Part shown: piece after piece, positions 62,110 to 64,000 of the stretch
How the letters are laid out: each line of letters starts with the position of its first letter
How positions within the stretch are numbered: position 1 is the stretch's first letter
Assembly (NCBI GenBank): GCA_008973525.1
Contig: WACJ01000502.1
Span: forward strand, 1,054,001-1,118,000
DNA from: Stenopsyche tienmushanensis
Taxonomy: Eukaryota; Arthropoda; Insecta; Trichoptera; Stenopsychidae
DNA: 64,000 nucleotides
Direction: 5' to 3'
Position numbers and translations under genes: made by a program
The notes under the pieces: model-generated
The model's database searches: none
What the model saw: the letters and a program-made list of their open reading frames with translations, nothing else
Told to the model about the DNA's origin: nothing

Positions 62110-63181
62110 CAACATACTACTTGTTGTCTTGAATCACATTCTTCTTAGTTCTCAAGCCATTTCATAGCGACATCTAAACACTGAAAAGCTCCAGAATGTG
62201 TAGGACCAATATCTACCCCCTCGCAAATCTCTTCTTCGTTTTCTCAATCTTGTTCTTCTGAGGCAGATATTTATTTAATTATTACCTCACCATTCAAAAT
62301 TTTGGAATCCAGGATTATTTGCATTGGTTACATCTTCTTCGTTGTATTTAGCATATATAGAAATATGTGCTATTGCTTCCGCAATTCCTCCTCTATCCGG
62401 TGGAATTTAAATATTTTGAAAGCATCTGGGATACTTTAAATGACAAGCAGTGGTAGTCTGTGTCTACCTGCTGCATTTGCACATACCATTATTTACTAGT
62501 TTTGTACCCAGGTATTTTAACGTCTTGTTGCTAAAGATTTGTTGGGTAGTTTTTTTACAATTTAACCTTTTGAGGAGTGAGCAAATTTAAAATCGATGAA
62601 GTCGCTGATGCCATAATCCCTTTACACCGACTAATTTCTGTCAGATCCTATCAGTCTTCAATTCGATGCAATCAATTGTAAATAAACACTGTTGATAGTA
62701 TACAAGATCACTTCATTTCTTTACATAAACAATACACATGAAATCGATTCATTTGAATCGTCATCAGTGAACGTCAGATAAGATATCCTGTCGTTTTTTT
62801 GCGTTAACAAATAACAAACTTGCAATCGAAATCATTATTAGTCGATAAATTTGGGCTACCGATCTACACAATCGAGCAATGTATGCAGGAAAGCTCTCCG
62901 TCTTTGTCTCCCGAATTACGCTCTGTCTCTGTCTGTCTCCGAGCTCAATGTACAAGAGTGCTCTTTCTGAAAAGTGGAGGGGGGATCCCAGACCCCAGGA
63001 TAGTACTCCTTTAAGGGTTAACCCGGTCTTATCAGCATTGTATATAAATTCTTCATCGAATCCTTTCTTCTCCACAAATAGCTTCAATGTGTCAATGAAT
63101 GTATTTTCTGAAGGTGTGTCAGCAGAAAGTTTTTCCCCATAAATTTAATGTTCCTGATACCATGTCGTCGAAGGTGGAATC
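62110..63181 (-). pseudogene. Jerky/Tigger-like transposase pseudogene, interrupted by a MITE
   Basis: Read on the minus strand from 63181 down: RFHLRRHGIR (end of the CENP-B-type DNA-binding region), GEKLSAD, LFVEKKGFDEEFIYNADKTG (first catalytic D of the DDE domain). An inserted 452-bp MITE follows, and after it NCKKLPNKSLATRR. Then come VCANAAGRHRLPLLVI, IPDAFK and finally a C-terminal stretch with FQCLDVAMKWLEN (near 62150-62200). This is the block order of Jerky/Tigger transposases of the pogo group (DDE_1). Frameshifts and stops are scattered through it and the N-terminus is not seen, so it is dead. Element ends were not located. Confidence 0.85.
62566..63017. mobile_element. TTAA-family MITE, copy C, nested in the Jerky-like pseudogene
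   Basis: 452 bp flanked by TTAA on both sides (62562-62565 and 63018-63021). The ends are CCTTTTGAGGAGTGAG (left) and, on the other strand, CCCTTAAAGGAGTACT (right), matching at about 10 of the first 14 positions. It shares blocks with copies A and B, including AAATAAACACTGT, ACAATACACATGAAA and the CTCTGTCTCTGTCTGTCTCC-rich middle. It is the longest and best-preserved copy. Removing it with one TTAA restores the host transposase frame (KTGL then NCKKLP). An apparent 107-codon minus-strand frame spanning the junction is a chimera of host and insert. Confidence 0.85.
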
Positions 63182-63379
63182 TCTATTTAATTTTGCATTG
63201 AAAAATATTGCTTTTTCACACAATAATGGACCAGATATTGACTGTGGAGTTGATTGACTTTATATGAACCACATAAAAATACACTCTTCAAGTTCTGTAT
63301 TTCCTGATTTATTCATAAATATTCAATGAACATGGCCACTTAATTGTATTTTGAATAGTGCTTATTATGAAGACCTTAA
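63182..63379. other. Flank of the Jerky-like pseudogene
   Basis: This would hold the upstream transposase region, but I cannot align it with confidence. It ends at TTAA (63376-63379). Confidence 0.35.
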
Positions 63380-63450
63380 CCTTTTAACTGCCAGAGCGTA
63401 ATGAGCGCATACAAATGTGACTCGCCGGTGAGTCGTTGGAAATATATAGT
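63380..63450 (+). repeat. Probable left terminus of a second TTAA-type (piggyBac-like) element
   Basis: CCTTTTAACTGCCAGAGCG directly follows TTAA (63376-63379), a common form of piggyBac-type terminus. Small inverted words follow (GCGTAATGAGCGC; CTCGCCGGTGAG). The right end was not found before the window ends, so the limit given is arbitrary. Confidence 0.35.
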
Positions 63451-64000
63451 GGAACTATATTTCAAAGGAAATATTGAATTTATGATATAAAATATATTTG
63501 AATTCATGGAGAAGGATCAAATTCATACCATCTATGTCATACATTCAATTTCATGTGAGCTATGATTTTTATTTTGCACGCTCACCTAGTTGATCACCAG
63601 ATTGAGTGTATCAAAAAAGATTTTCACAGATAAAGATGTTAAGCAGTTTTGAAACATCAAGCAAATTTCCTTGGAAGATGGCTTTCTGAAGTACATAGAA
63701 ACTATTCTCATATTTTTCGCAAGAGATAAGATGAATTTTAACATTATGCTCAATATATTTATTTTATAATCGCATCTGTAATCTGATAAAATATTGATAT
63801 ATCTTTAACTAACATATTTTAGTTCATAAAGTGTAATAGGGTGAATGTACTATATAAACTCGACTTGTTGAATATGTAGCTTTTTAAATACCAATGTTTT
63901 GATTTATTTGCGTACGAATTTCCATAATTTATAAATATAATATGTGCTCTTTATATTAAATTACTTAGTTAAACAAACCCTTGATGTACGATTTTCAAAC
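63451..64000. other. Non-coding DNA to window end
   Basis: AT-rich; no gene, RNA or repeat end recognised. It may include the interior of the element beginning at 63380. Confidence 0.45.

Noticed and set aside
62764..63087. 107-codon minus-strand open frame as a gene
   Set aside because: It joins Jerky-like transposase codons to the inside of an inserted MITE across a TTAA; it is a chimera, not a gene.
1..64000. CRISPR array, bacterial operon, tRNA or rRNA genes
   Set aside because: No regularly spaced direct repeats, no ribosome-binding-site-led gene series, and no tRNA T-arm or rRNA-like sequence was seen on either strand.

Overview
The window is eukaryotic, AT-rich, gene-poor DNA of arthropod (most likely insect) type. 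It has no bacterial gene layout, very short open frames, and CpG-rich islands in an AT-rich background. It carries a mixed load of decayed transposons of families common in insects: mariner, Tc1, Jerky/Tigger-like, hAT of the FAM200/ZBED5 type, TTAA-inserting MITEs, an RTE/CFDP2-type LINE and a solo LTR. The order or species cannot be told from this sequence. No intact protein-coding gene and no tRNA or rRNA gene was recognised.

Layout. 0-10 kb: a TTAA-family MITE (816-1133), a near-perfect 200-bp Harbinger-like hairpin MITE (1637-1836), an internally deleted DD34D mariner (3757-4299), an old LTR fragment (6551-6825) and a 764-bp foldback element (8700-9463). 10-20 kb: a candidate first coding exon on the minus strand (10264-10315: start codon, hydrophobic signal-peptide-like sequence, then a consensus donor), with a CREB-type palindrome about 400 bp upstream. 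A copy of a TTAA-bounded repeat follows (14742-15813), then a CpG-rich promoter-like island (about 18560-19520). 20-38 kb: mostly plain intergenic or intronic DNA with a second TTAA MITE (25488-25790), an internally deleted LINE (27297-28110), a 250-bp TA-flanked MITE (30175-30424) and a 1.2-kb Tc1 copy with both TIRs (37511-38708). 38-54 kb: two hAT transposase remnants (42334-43347, 48245-48628), further copies of the TTAA-bounded repeat (43890-44337, 45496-46976), a LINE RT scrap (50074-50202) and a palindromic TTAA MITE (52242-52487). 54-64 kb: four scraps of one mariner family's C-terminus/3' end, a solo LTR with a 4-bp target duplication (55219-55672), and a Jerky-type transposase pseudogene (about 62110-63181) split by a 452-bp MITE.

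How the parts relate. Nearly all recognisable coding sequence is dead transposase or reverse transcriptase. The host signals are regulatory-looking or exon-like: the signal-peptide exon at 10.3 kb, its CpG-rich upstream DNA with a CRE, and the CpG-rich island at 18.6-19.5 kb, which has two overlapping TCAGTC initiator-like motifs on the same (minus) strand. A reasonable reading, which is inference, is that the window covers the 5' end, a long 5' intron and the upstream region of one minus-strand gene for a secreted or membrane protein whose remaining exons lie at lower coordinates or outside the window. The clearest new observation is the nested MITE: it landed at a TTAA inside the Jerky pseudogene, and skipping it reconnects the transposase reading frame across the DDE motif, so the insertion order is recorded directly in the sequence.
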